From Pseudomonas chlororaphis (GTDB lineage Bacteria > Pseudomonadota > Gammaproteobacteria > Pseudomonadales > Pseudomonadaceae): a stretch of DNA of 64,000 nt. How positions within the stretch are numbered: position 1 is the first letter of the stretch; each line of letters begins with the position of its first letter. The notes beneath the pieces were generated by a model, which was not told the origin of the DNA, made no database searches, and saw only the letters and a program-made list of their open reading frames with translations. Location: NCBI RefSeq assembly GCF_000783395.1, contig NZ_JSFK01000015.1, positions 88,232 through 152,231 of the forward strand. The letters are read 5' to 3'. Shown here piece by piece: positions 18,772 through 26,682 of this stretch. The position numbers and the translations under genes are program-made.

Positions 18772-19816
18772 TTTCAAGATCGGCAACCGCTTGATCGGCG
18801 CCGACGCGCCGCCGTTCATCATTGCCGAGATGAGCGGCAATCATAACCAGTCGCTGGACGTCGCCCTGCAAATTGTCGAGGCCGCGGCCAAGGCCGGTGC
18901 GCATGCCTTGAAACTGCAAACCTACACCGCCGAAACCATGACCCTGGACCTGGCCGAGGGGGAATTTTTCATCAAGGATCCGGGCAGTCTGTGGGCCGGT
19001 ACTTCGCTTTATGATCTGTATGAAAAGGCCCATACGCCGTGGGAATGGCATGCGCCGATTTTCGCCCGAGCGAAAGAGCTGGGCATGCTCGCGTTTTCCA
19101 CGCCGTTCGATGACAGCGCCGTGGACTTTCTCGAAAGCCTCGATGTGCCGGCCTACAAGATCGCCAGTTTCGAAAACACCGATTTGCCGCTGATCCGTCG
19201 CGTCGCGGCCACTGGCAAGCCGCTGATCATTTCCACCGGCATGGCCAGTATCGCCGAGCTGGATGAAGCCGTGCGCGCCGCCCGCGAGGCGGGGTGCAAG
19301 GATCTGGTGCTGCTTAAATGCACCAGCACCTATCCGGCGACCCCGCTCAACAGCAACGTGCGCACGATTGCGCATCTGCGTGAGTTGTTCGGTTGCGAGG
19401 TCGGGCTGTCTGATCACTCGATGGGCGTCGGTGTGTCTGTGGCCGCCGTGGCGCTCGGTGCCACCGTGGTGGAAAAACACTTCACCCTCGACCGTTCAGC
19501 GGGCGGGGTGGATGCGAGTTTCTCGCTGGAGCCAGCGGAAATGGCCAGTCTGGTGGTGGAAACCGAGCGTGCCTGGCAAGCCATGGGCCAGGTGCATTAC
19601 GGCGTCACGGAGGCGGAACGCAAGTCGCTGGTCTATCGCCGCTCGCTGTACGTCACCGCCGACATGGCCGCCGGTGACACCTTTAGCGGGGACAATCTGC
19701 GCGCCATTCGCCCCGGCCTCGGTCTGCCACCCAAGCACACCGACGCCGTCCTCGGCCGCCGCGCGCGCGCGCCGATCAAGCGTGGCACGCCGCTGGACTG
19801 GTCGTTGGTCGAATAA
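18764..19816 (+). CDS. pseI: Pseudaminic acid synthase
   Basis: NeuB-family enzyme that condenses 2,4-diacetamido-2,4,6-trideoxy-altropyranose with phosphoenolpyruvate to form pseudaminic acid. 350 residues: a TIM-barrel NeuB domain (IIAEMSGNHNQSL, LKLQTYTAETMT, CTSTYPATP, GLSDHSMGVG) and a C-terminal SAF antifreeze-like domain from about residue 290 (RRSLYVTADMAAGD). It overlaps pseGH by 8 bases and is the last gene of the uninterrupted operon. A 226-base gap with no recognisable feature follows. Confidence 0.95.
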   Translation: MTSFKIGNRLIGADAPPFIIAEMSGNHNQSLDVALQIVEAAAKAGAHALKLQTYTAETMTLDLAEGEFFIKDPGSLWAGTSLYDLYEKAHTPWEWHAPIFARAKELGMLAFSTPFDDSAVDFLESLDVPAYKIASFENTDLPLIRRVAATGKPLIISTGMASIAELDEAVRAAREAGCKDLVLLKCTSTYPATPLNSNVRTIAHLRELFGCEVGLSDHSMGVGVSVAAVALGATVVEKHFTLDRSAGGVDASFSLEPAEMASLVVETERAWQAMGQVHYGVTEAERKSLVYRRSLYVTADMAAGDTFSGDNLRAIRPGLGLPPKHTDAVLGRRARAPIKRGTPLDWSLVE

Positions 19817-20042
19817 CCCGATCTGCACCGATTCGGCAAAATAGCGTGACCTGCGAGTCATAACGCGCATCTTCACTGTATTGTATTGATCGGGGAGATG
19901 GCGCCTGGCTCGTTTTCGATTCCAGTGATAGCCCTTTGCGCTCCCCGTGGCTGCCCGTTGTGGCGGCCGTTTTCTGTTTGTCGGCGCCCCTCGAAATCCT
20001 TGCGAGCGGTGGTCTTGGGCTGTTTTTTATTGGGAAGCCGTA

Positions 20043-20969
20043 ATGATTGGCATAAAAAGCATTGCGAGCTACGTTCCTGTAGCCGGCGTGGACAATTACG
20101 CACAAGGTGCAAAATTCGAGAAGGATGAAGAATTCATCCTTGGCAAGATCGGCTCGGCGTTCCTGCCGCGCAAAGACGCTGAACAAGAAACTTCCGATCT
20201 GTGCGTGGAAGCGGCCAATGCGCTGTTTGCCAATAACCCTGAGCTGAAGCGTGAATCGATCGATGCGCTGATCGTCGTCACCCAGAACGGTGATGAAGAA
20301 GGTCTGCCACACACCGCCGCGATCGTGCAGGACAAACTCGGTCTGCCGACCAACGTGGCGGCGTTCGATATTTCCCTGGGCTGTTCCGGTTATGTCTACG
20401 GCATCTACGCGATCAAGGGCTTCATGGAAGCCGCCGGCCTGAAGAACGGCCTGCTGATCACCGCTGACCCCTACTCGAAAATCGTCGACCCGGAAGACCG
20501 CAATACCACCATGCTGTTTGGCGATGCCGCGACCGCTACATGGATGGGCGAAGATCCGGTCTGGGCGCTGGGCAAGGCCAAGTTCGGCACTGACGGCTCC
20601 GGTGCACCGCACTTGAAAGTCACCGATGGCGTGTTCTTCATGAACGGTCGTCAGGTCTTCAACTTTGCGTTGCTGAAAGTCCCGGCACACTTGCACGAGT
20701 TGCTGGATGACTCTGGTCTGAAGGCGGATGACATCGATGCCTTCTGCATCCACCAGGGCAGTGCGGCGATTGTCGATGCCGTGGCGCGGCGCTTCGAAGG
20801 CGAGCCGGAGAAGTTCATCAAAGACATGGTCGAGACCGGCAATACCGTGTCGTCGAGCATTCCGTTGCTGCTGGAAAAACACGTCATCGATTCCGATTGG
20901 CAGCGTATTGCGCTGAGCGGTTTTGGTGTCGGGCTGTCGTGGGGCTCGGCGATCATCTATCGCCCTTGA
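20043..20969 (+). CDS. FabH-like 3-oxoacyl-ACP synthase III of the glycosylation island
   Basis: A 308-residue ketoacyl synthase III. All three catalytic residues are present: Cys114 in DISLGCSGYVYG, His237 in FCIHQGSAAI and Asn267 in GNTVSSSIP. P. syringae carries an equivalent gene (orf3) in its flagellin glycosylation island. By analogy it probably makes a short acyl chain for acylating an amino sugar; primary fatty acid synthesis is a less likely role. The frame is open upstream, but the ATG at 20043 gives the standard N-terminus (MIGIKSIASYVP). The ribosome-binding site GGGAAG is weak. A terminator follows. Confidence 0.85.
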   Translation: MIGIKSIASYVPVAGVDNYAQGAKFEKDEEFILGKIGSAFLPRKDAEQETSDLCVEAANALFANNPELKRESIDALIVVTQNGDEEGLPHTAAIVQDKLGLPTNVAAFDISLGCSGYVYGIYAIKGFMEAAGLKNGLLITADPYSKIVDPEDRNTTMLFGDAATATWMGEDPVWALGKAKFGTDGSGAPHLKVTDGVFFMNGRQVFNFALLKVPAHLHELLDDSGLKADDIDAFCIHQGSAAIVDAVARRFEGEPEKFIKDMVETGNTVSSSIPLLLEKHVIDSDWQRIALSGFGVGLSWGSAIIYRP

Positions 20970-20992
20970 GTCCGATCAAAAACGGCGGATAC

Positions 20993-21032
20993 AAAAATAG
21001 CGTTCAAGGTTAACCTTGAGCGCTATTTTTTT
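20993..21032 (+). terminator. Rho-independent terminator after the KAS III gene
   Basis: AAAAATAGCGTTCAAGG pairs with CCTTGAGCGCTATTTTT (one G-U) around a TTAA loop, and the right arm runs into seven T. It ends the island before the Maf gene, which would then need its own promoter or read-through. Confidence 0.9.
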
Positions 21033-21056
21033 GCCTGTAAGGGAGCGCGAGGCGCC

Positions 21057-22346
21057 ATGAGCGAGTTTTTCCAAGCCAACGCCGAGGTGTTGCAACGGCG
21101 CTGGCCGGCGCTGTCTGCACGACTGGTGACTGAAGACACTTCGGCCATTCAGGCCGAACTGGTGCAAGGCTTGGGCTCTACGCTGAGTGTCGACGGGATT
21201 CAACTGACCAGTCGCCACGACCGGATCCATGAGGCCCGGGTCCAGGCGGCCAGCCTTGCGGAAAAACCTCGGGTGCACGTCTACGGCACCGGCCTTGGCG
21301 ACCTGCCATCGGTGTTGCTCGAGCGGGCCGATCTTGAGCGGTTGTACGTGCACATCCTCAATGGTGCCTTGTTTGCCCTGGTGCTGCAGTTGCTCGACCA
21401 GCGGCAATGGCTTGAAGACCCCAGAGTGGAACTGATGTATGCCGGCGATCATGCGGATATCTACACGCCGTTTTTTGCGCTGCCCGCCGAAATGCTACTG
21501 GCCGATGACTTCAGCGCGAAGATTCGTGATCGTCTGGTCAATGAGGTTCATCTGAGTTTCACCAATCGCCAGTTCGATCCGCAATTGCCGGCGATTCAGC
21601 AGCGCTTGCGCGATAGCCTGGAGGTGCTGCTTGCCGATGATGACGTGGCGCAACTGTTTGGCACCTGCATCGGCCGCGAAATCTATGTGATCGGCACCGG
21701 GCCGAGCCTGGAAGGACATTTTGAACGACTGGCGGCGGTGCGCAGTCAGGCCGAGCGGCCGCTGTTCATTTGTGTCGACACGGCTTATCGGCCTTTGCGT
21801 CAGCACGGGATCATCCCCGATCTGGTGGTGACGATCGATCAGTTGATCAGCTTTCGGCATCTACCGTTCGAGGAGTCCGATGGCATCCCGCTGGTGTACC
21901 TGCCTATGAGCTCGCCGGCGGTGTTGAAGGCCTGGAAGGGCAAGCGCTATGGCGCTTATACCGCCAGTCCGGTCTACGCCACGTTGCGTGAGCAGCACCC
22001 GCGAGCCGAATTGAATGCCGGCGGCAGCGTGATTCACCCCGCCGTGGATCTGGCCGTGAAAATGGGTGGCACGCGCATCACGCTGTTCGGCGCCGACTTT
22101 GCCTTCCCGATGAACAAGACCCATGCCGGCTGGGACGATGGCGACCTGGGGCCGCCTGTTGAGCAGGCTCGGCACTGGGTGCATGACGGCAATGGCGAGC
22201 GGGTCAGGACGCAGCTGAATTTTCGTGGCTACCTGTGCGTGCTGGAGCGTTATATCGCTCTGCATCCAGAGGTCAGCTTCCTTAACAGCAGTCGGGCAGG
22301 GGCGATGATCGTGGGCACGCAATTCAATCCGGAGTTTGTGCAATGA
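21057..22346 (+). CDS. maf: Maf-type motility-associated glycosyltransferase (DUF115)
   Basis: A 429-residue Maf protein. Members transfer nonulosonic acids such as pseudaminic acid from CMP donors onto flagellin in Campylobacter, Aeromonas and others. The DUF115 core is visible: EIYVIGTGPSLEGH near residue 205, FICVDTAYRPLRQHGIIPDLVVTIDQ, and ITLFGADFAFP near 343. With a full pse pathway upstream and fliC downstream, transfer of Pse to FliC is the likely function (inference). AAGGGAGCGAGG precedes the ATG. The next small gene overlaps its stop. Confidence 0.88.
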   Translation: MSEFFQANAEVLQRRWPALSARLVTEDTSAIQAELVQGLGSTLSVDGIQLTSRHDRIHEARVQAASLAEKPRVHVYGTGLGDLPSVLLERADLERLYVHILNGALFALVLQLLDQRQWLEDPRVELMYAGDHADIYTPFFALPAEMLLADDFSAKIRDRLVNEVHLSFTNRQFDPQLPAIQQRLRDSLEVLLADDDVAQLFGTCIGREIYVIGTGPSLEGHFERLAAVRSQAERPLFICVDTAYRPLRQHGIIPDLVVTIDQLISFRHLPFEESDGIPLVYLPMSSPAVLKAWKGKRYGAYTASPVYATLREQHPRAELNAGGSVIHPAVDLAVKMGGTRITLFGADFAFPMNKTHAGWDDGDLGPPVEQARHWVHDGNGERVRTQLNFRGYLCVLERYIALHPEVSFLNSSRAGAMIVGTQFNPEFVQ

Positions 22347-22609
22347 GTGCGCAGGTGAATTGCGTCAGCGCCTGCCGGCAATGCGCCGGATTGTTTCGTT
22401 TGGGCCGTGATGTCGAAGCGGCGCTGATCATGGTCGACGTATTCGACGAGGCGCAGCAGGTTTTTTCGCTCGCCCGTGAGGATGTCCAGCAGTCGTGGGC
22501 TCAGGTGCTGACACACATGCTGGCGTGTCAGGAACGCCAGGATTGGCTGGGGCTCGCCGATTTCATCGAGTATGAACTGATTGAATTGCTCGACGGTGCG
22601 CAGCGCTGA
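22343..22609 (+). CDS. Small protein of unknown function coupled to maf
   Basis: An 88-residue acidic, mostly helical protein that overlaps the maf stop by 4 bases (ATGA), so it is probably co-translated with it. It has an N-terminal cysteine cluster (C7, C11, C14) and one more Cys mid-chain (C57), suggesting a metal site or disulfide. No signal peptide or membrane segment is seen. I do not recognise the family. Given the context, it may help Maf bind flagellin or act as a small chaperone, in the style of FliS/FliT, but this is only positional inference. Confidence 0.65.
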   Translation: MSAQVNCVSACRQCAGLFRLGRDVEAALIMVDVFDEAQQVFSLAREDVQQSWAQVLTHMLACQERQDWLGLADFIEYELIELLDGAQR

Positions 22610-22746
22610 GGGCGGGGGCGACCGCTCTGGCACAAGGGTTGTTGGTGTGGGCAGTTTTATGGCGTCATTTTTTCGTGGGTAGGGTGCGCTAAGCCCTTGT
22701 TTTTTTGGGAGTGGCAGGGTGATGGCAAATTTTTTTCAAAAAGCCC

Positions 22747-22773
22747 TCAAGCAACCTGCAAACCCGACGATAA
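22747..22773 (+). promoter_or_regulatory. Sigma-28 (FliA) promoter of fliC
   Basis: TCAAGCAA, an 11-base spacer, then GACGATAA: a good match to TAAAGTTT-N11-GCCGATAA. It lies about 80 bases before the fliC ATG, leaving a leader of roughly 70 bases. FliA itself is encoded at 55888. Confidence 0.85.
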
Positions 22774-22853
22774 CTATTACGAAGGTTCTCTAGGCCATAC
22801 CCGGCGGTTGCCAGGGCCGGAAGCCGCAGTACCCAACCAACGAGGAATTCGTC

Positions 22854-23705
22854 ATGGCTTTAACAGTAAACACCAACACTACGTCGTTGAACGTTCAGAA
22901 AAACCTGAACCGCGCTTCCGACGCTCTGTCGACTTCGATGCAGCGCCTGTCTTCCGGCCTGAAAATCAACAGCGCTAAAGACGACGCCGCTGGCCTGCAG
23001 ATCGCTACCCGTATGACTTCCCAGATCCGTGGTGGCAACCAGGCGATCCAGAACGCCAACGACGGTATCTCCGTTGCTCAGACCGCTGAAGGCGCTCTGC
23101 AAGCTTCGACCGACATTCTGCAGCGTATGCGTGAACTGGCTGTTAAAGCCCGTACCGGTACCAACGGCAGCATCGACCAGAAAGCAACGAACGACGAATT
23201 CGCCCAGATGTCGGACGAACTGACCCGTATCTCTGCTTCGACCAACCTGAACGGCAAAAACCTGCTGGACGGTTCGGCTGGTACTGTGACCCTGCAAGTG
23301 GGCGCAAACACCGGTTCGGCTAACCACATCGACCTGGTACTGAGCTCCAAGTTCGACGCCGTCAGCCTGTCCGTAGGTAGCGGTACTGTAGTTCTGACCG
23401 GTGCAAGCGTATCGGGCGCTGCTGCCAACATCGACAACGCAATCACCGCGATCGACGCTGCAATTGCAACGATCAACAGCACTCGTTCGAGCCTGGGTGC
23501 TTCGCAAAACCGTCTGACCAGCACCATCTCCAACCTGCAGAACATCGTTGAGAACACCACCGCTGCACAGGGTCGTGTACAAGACACCGACTTCGCCGCA
23601 GAAACTGCTAACCTGACCAAGCAGCAAACTCTGCAGCAGGCTTCGACCTCCGTTCTGGCTCAAGCCAACCAACTGCCTTCCGCTGTACTGAAGCTGCTTC
23701 AGTAA
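22854..23705 (+). CDS. fliC: Flagellin (FliC)
   Basis: The filament subunit, exported by the flagellar type III system. At 283 residues it is short: conserved N-terminal D0/D1 (MALTVNTNTTSLNVQKNL, then the flg22 region at residues 30-51 with QRLSSGLKINSAKDDAAGLQ), a small Ser/Thr/Gly-rich surface part around residues 140-200, and the C-terminal D1/D0 helix (LTKQQTLQQASTSVLAQANQ). The surface Ser/Thr residues are the expected O-glycosylation targets of the island upstream. GAGGAA precedes the ATG. It has a FliA promoter upstream and a terminator downstream. Codon use is more biased than in neighbours, as expected for a highly expressed gene. Confidence 0.97.
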   Translation: MALTVNTNTTSLNVQKNLNRASDALSTSMQRLSSGLKINSAKDDAAGLQIATRMTSQIRGGNQAIQNANDGISVAQTAEGALQASTDILQRMRELAVKARTGTNGSIDQKATNDEFAQMSDELTRISASTNLNGKNLLDGSAGTVTLQVGANTGSANHIDLVLSSKFDAVSLSVGSGTVVLTGASVSGAAANIDNAITAIDAAIATINSTRSSLGASQNRLTSTISNLQNIVENTTAAQGRVQDTDFAAETANLTKQQTLQQASTSVLAQANQLPSAVLKLLQ

Positions 23706-23721
23706 TTTCGGAACAAGTTTG

Positions 23722-23759
23722 GGCGGGAGGGTGCGCTGGTCGTGCTCTCTCGCCTTTTT
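23722..23759 (+). terminator. Terminator after fliC
   Basis: GGCGGGAGG pairs with TCTCTCGCC (two G-U) around a 15-base loop, followed by five T. It probably makes fliC largely monocistronic, with some read-through into flaG. Confidence 0.75.
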
Positions 23760-23778
23760 ACGTTAGGAGGTGATGAGC

Positions 23779-24135
23779 ATGGACATGAGCGTCAAGCTTA
23801 ACCAGTCTTATCCGGCTCCCAAGCCAGTTCCGCCGGTTGCTGACAAGCCGTCAGAGACGCCCAAGGTTGCCAAGACTGAAGCGCCGGTCGCTGCCAAGAG
23901 TCAGGATTCGGATGACGCCAAGTTGAAGCTGGCGGTGCAGGAGATCGAGAAGTTCGTCCAATCGATCAAGCGCAATCTGGAGTTCTCGATTGACGAGCAT
24001 TCCGGCAAGGTCATTGTCAAAGTGATCGCAAGCGAGACGGGTGAGGTCGTTCGACAGATTCCCTCCGCAGAAGCCCTCAAGCTGGCAGACAGCCTGGCCA
24101 ATGCAAGCCACGTGTTGTTCGACGCCAAAGTCTGA
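23779..24135 (+). CDS. flaG: FlaG-family flagellar protein
   Basis: A 118-residue FlaG protein; in other Pseudomonas and Campylobacter FlaG affects filament length. The N-terminal third is low-complexity Pro/Lys/Ala. The C-terminal FlaG domain (AVQEIEKFVQSIKRNLEFSIDE, then VIASETGEVVRQIPSAEAL) is clear. Several starts lie close together (GTG 23770, ATG 23773, 23779, 23785). The ATG at 23779 is chosen because it stands 8 bases after AGGAGG. It sits between fliC and fliD, its usual place. Confidence 0.9.
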   Translation: MDMSVKLNQSYPAPKPVPPVADKPSETPKVAKTEAPVAAKSQDSDDAKLKLAVQEIEKFVQSIKRNLEFSIDEHSGKVIVKVIASETGEVVRQIPSAEALKLADSLANASHVLFDAKV

Positions 24136-24217
24136 TAGCTGGCATGAATAATGTTTGTCAGTTCTCAGGACGCGTGTAACGGTCAAAAGAATGGCAACAA
24201 TCTGAAGGGAGATGCAC

Positions 24218-25678
24218 ATGGCAAGTCCAATTCTACCGGGTTCCGGACTGGGTTCCGGCCTGGACATCGGTGCGATCGTCACTGCGCTGGTCAACGCCGA
24301 CAAGGCGCCGAAGCAAACGCAGATCGACACCGCGACCAAAGCCAACACGCTGAAAATTTCCGGCATTGGTTCGCTGAAGAGCGCGTTGACCGCGTTCCAG
24401 ACGGCAATGACCAATCTGGGCAGCAAGACCAATCCTGCATTTGCCGGCTTCACCGCGACTTCGAGCAATACGAATCTGAGCGCGACGTCTGACAGCACCG
24501 CAGTGGCGGGCAGCTACAACGTCGTTGTCACTCAATTGGCCACTGGTTCGAAAATCGCCAGCGCCTCGTTCGCCGGCGGAACCGCCAGTGCCATTCCGAG
24601 TGGTACCCTGAAAATCAGTCAGAATGGCACTGATTACAATGTCGACATTCCTGCCAATTCCACTTTGCAGACCACCCGCGACGCCATCAACAAGGCGCAG
24701 GGCGCAAACGGCATCTCCGCCAACATTGTCACCGACAGCACCGGTGCTTCGCGCCTGGTGATCAGTTCGAGCAAGACCGGCGAAGGTTCTGACCTCAAGG
24801 TCAGCGGTATTGCCGGTCTGGAAATCGATGGCACTCAGAAGATGGGTGATAACCCGGCTGCAGGCGCTTCAGGCGCCGTCAACGACGTTGCGGGCAACGC
24901 CAAGCTGACCATCGATGGCCTTGCAGTCACCAGCAAAAGCAACACGGTGACCGGCGCAATCAGTGGCATGACCCTGAATCTGACGACGGTCAGCCCTATC
25001 GTGGGTAGCGCTGCGACGCCTACTGTTGTCAGCGTGGAGGCCAACACCAAAGGTTTGCAGGCATCGATTCAGACGTTCGTCGACGCTTACAACACGTTGA
25101 AGACCACCATCGACACGCTGTCCAAGGCGACGCCGGATGCCGATGGCAAGCTGACGGTGCAAGCCGCTTTTACTGGTGACGCGATGCCGCGTGCGCTGAT
25201 TGCCGATATTCGTGGTCAGTTGACGGCGGAAGGGGCTGGCGGCCCGTTGGCGGTGCTGTCCCAGTTGGGTGTGATGACCGACCGTGACACTGGTAACCTG
25301 AAGTTCGATACCGCAGCTTTCACCAAAACCATGGCGCAACCAGGCATGACTGGCCAGGTTCAGCAGTTGTTCACTGGCACCAACGATACCAATGGTCTGC
25401 TGGCGCGCATGAGCAAGGCTGTTGATCCGTATCTCAAGCCACCGGCGGATAATCTGAGCAGCCCTGGTTTGCTTGATCAGCGCATGGCGATTCTCACCAA
25501 AAACACCCGCAACCTGACCGATCAGCAAGCGGCGCTGGACCTGCGTGTCGAGAACCTGACCAAGACGTTGACTGCCAAGTACAACGCCATGGACTTGCTG
25601 GTAGGGCAAATGAAGGCGACGGCGAGCAACATTACGTCGTTCTTCAGCTCGCTGACCGCTCAGCAGTCCGCGAAGTAA
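24218..25678 (+). CDS. fliD: Flagellar filament capping protein FliD (HAP2)
   Basis: Caps the growing filament and folds incoming flagellin outside the cell. It is 486 residues from the ATG at 24218; an ATG 6 bases earlier is possible, but GAAGGGA spacing favours this one. The N-terminal FliD_N domain begins SPILPGSGLGSGLDIGAIVTAL. The C-terminal FliD_C has RMAILTKNTRNLTDQQAALDLRVENL and a coiled-coil tail ending MDLLVGQMKATASNITSFF. The central part is the variable domain, which in P. aeruginosa binds mucin. A terminator follows directly. Confidence 0.95.
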   Translation: MASPILPGSGLGSGLDIGAIVTALVNADKAPKQTQIDTATKANTLKISGIGSLKSALTAFQTAMTNLGSKTNPAFAGFTATSSNTNLSATSDSTAVAGSYNVVVTQLATGSKIASASFAGGTASAIPSGTLKISQNGTDYNVDIPANSTLQTTRDAINKAQGANGISANIVTDSTGASRLVISSSKTGEGSDLKVSGIAGLEIDGTQKMGDNPAAGASGAVNDVAGNAKLTIDGLAVTSKSNTVTGAISGMTLNLTTVSPIVGSAATPTVVSVEANTKGLQASIQTFVDAYNTLKTTIDTLSKATPDADGKLTVQAAFTGDAMPRALIADIRGQLTAEGAGGPLAVLSQLGVMTDRDTGNLKFDTAAFTKTMAQPGMTGQVQQLFTGTNDTNGLLARMSKAVDPYLKPPADNLSSPGLLDQRMAILTKNTRNLTDQQAALDLRVENLTKTLTAKYNAMDLLVGQMKATASNITSFFSSLTAQQSAK

Positions 25679-25690
25679 CAGACAGACACG

Positions 25691-25740
25691 ACAAAAACCC
25701 GGCTACGCTTTATCGGCGTGTGCCGGGTTTTTGTCTTTTG
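25691..25740 (+). terminator. Terminator after fliD
   Basis: ACAAAAACCCGGC pairs perfectly with GCCGGGTTTTTGT around an 18-base loop, then TCTTTT. The A/T arms suggest it could work from both directions. Confidence 0.9.
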
Positions 25741-25743
25741 ATC

Positions 25744-25770
25744 TAAAGTTCTCTGATTCGTTGGCGATAC
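25744..25770 (+). promoter_or_regulatory. Sigma-28 (FliA) promoter of fliS
   Basis: TAAAGTTC, 11 bases, then GGCGATAC matches the FliA consensus at seven of eight and six of eight positions. It lies just after the fliD terminator and 38 bases before the fliS ATG, so fliS and the following gene can be made late, together with flagellin. Confidence 0.75.
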
Positions 25771-25807
25771 ACTGGGTATACGAGTCATTGTGGCAATGAG
25801 GTAGAAC

Positions 25808-26203
25808 ATGAATCCGATGTTAGCCCTTCGGCAATACCAGAAAGTCGGCGCGCATGCACAGACGTCCGAAGCGAGCCCGCACCGTCTGGTGCAAATGTTG
25901 ATGGAAGGTGGCCTGGATCGCATCGCTCAGGCCAAAGGCGCCATTGAGCGCAAGGATATTCCGGGCAAGTGCACATCGATCAGCAAGGCTATCGGCATTA
26001 TCAGTGGCTTGCGCGAAGGTCTGGATCTGGATAACTGCGCCGATACGGTGGGTGAGCTCGACCAGCTGTACATCTACATGATGAAGCGTCTGGCTGAGGC
26101 CAACATCAGCAGCGACCCGAAGATTCTCGACGAAGTTGCCGGCCTGCTGCGCACCGTGAAGGAAGGTTGGGACGGCATTGCGCCGCCAGGCCCCCAGTTT
26201 TAA
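25808..26203 (+). CDS. fliS: Flagellin export chaperone FliS
   Basis: A 131-residue cytoplasmic chaperone that binds the C-terminus of flagellin and delivers it to FlhA. The standard FliS features are present: ALRQYQKVGAHAQTSEASPHRLVQML near the N-terminus, followed by helices with DTVGELDQLYIYMMKRLAEAN. No membrane segment is present. A sigma-28 promoter lies upstream, and the fliT-like gene starts 11 bases downstream. Confidence 0.95.
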   Translation: MNPMLALRQYQKVGAHAQTSEASPHRLVQMLMEGGLDRIAQAKGAIERKDIPGKCTSISKAIGIISGLREGLDLDNCADTVGELDQLYIYMMKRLAEANISSDPKILDEVAGLLRTVKEGWDGIAPPGPQF

Positions 26204-26213
26204 GGAGATCACC

Positions 26214-26510
26214 ATGAGTCTTGTATTGCAGCGAATTGCCGATACCCGAGAAGCGTTGGTCACTGCGCTGGCCGAACGCAATTGGGAAGCCATCGGCGAG
26301 CTGGATCTGGCTTGCCGTTCCTGCATGGAAGACGTCATGGCTGAAGCTGCGCTGGATGAAGACGCGTTGCGCAACAATCTTGAAGAGTTGCTACACGTCT
26401 ACAAAGAGCTTCTTGAGGTGGCGATGGGTGAGCGGCAGGCGATAGCCAACGAGATGTCGCAGATCACCCAAGCGCAGAAGGCGGCAAAGGTTTACCATCT
26501 GTTTGGTTAA
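26214..26510 (+). CDS. fliT: FliT-like flagellar chaperone
   Basis: A 98-residue, almost entirely helical acidic protein in the place of fliT (fliS' of P. aeruginosa). FliT-type proteins bind FliD and other export substrates. The ATG at 26214 has AAGGAG 7 bases upstream; the longer open frame overlaps fliS and is not used. The C-terminal helix (EVAMGERQAIANEMSQITQAQKA) is typical of the family. Sequence similarity within the family is low, so the name rests on size, helicity and position. Confidence 0.75.
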   Translation: MSLVLQRIADTREALVTALAERNWEAIGELDLACRSCMEDVMAEAALDEDALRNNLEELLHVYKELLEVAMGERQAIANEMSQITQAQKAAKVYHLFG

Positions 26511-26547
26511 TTAACCCCCAGTTAATCCAGACATGTGCGCCATAAAT

Positions 26548-26576
26548 TTGACTGTGCACGGTTTTTTGACTTAACT
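26548..26576 (+). promoter_or_regulatory. Possible sigma-70 promoter of fleQ
   Basis: TTGACT, a 17-base spacer, then TTAACT. The -35 is good and the -10 poor. It lies 107 bases before the fleQ ATG; fleQ of P. aeruginosa is sigma-70 dependent. A short hairpin (GCAAGCG, loop TCT, CGCTTGC) at 26623-26639 lies in the leader. Confidence 0.35.
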
Positions 26577-26682
26577 AGTGGCTGTTTTCAGATTTCAGGC
26601 GTCTACAGGCACATGGTGTCCTGCAAGCGTCTCGCTTGCCCCTTATTTTGGGCATTGAGTTGACTAGGGAAGTTGCTATTGC

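Noticed and set aside
24140..24155. TGGCATGAATAATGTT before fliD, resembling a sigma-54 promoter
   Set aside because: The essential GC dinucleotide is GT and TTGC is not kept, although fliD is RpoN-dependent in P. aeruginosa.
24487..24497. CTGACAG sequences inside fliD and fleS as further palindromic boxes
   Set aside because: Only one half-site is present, inside coding sequence.
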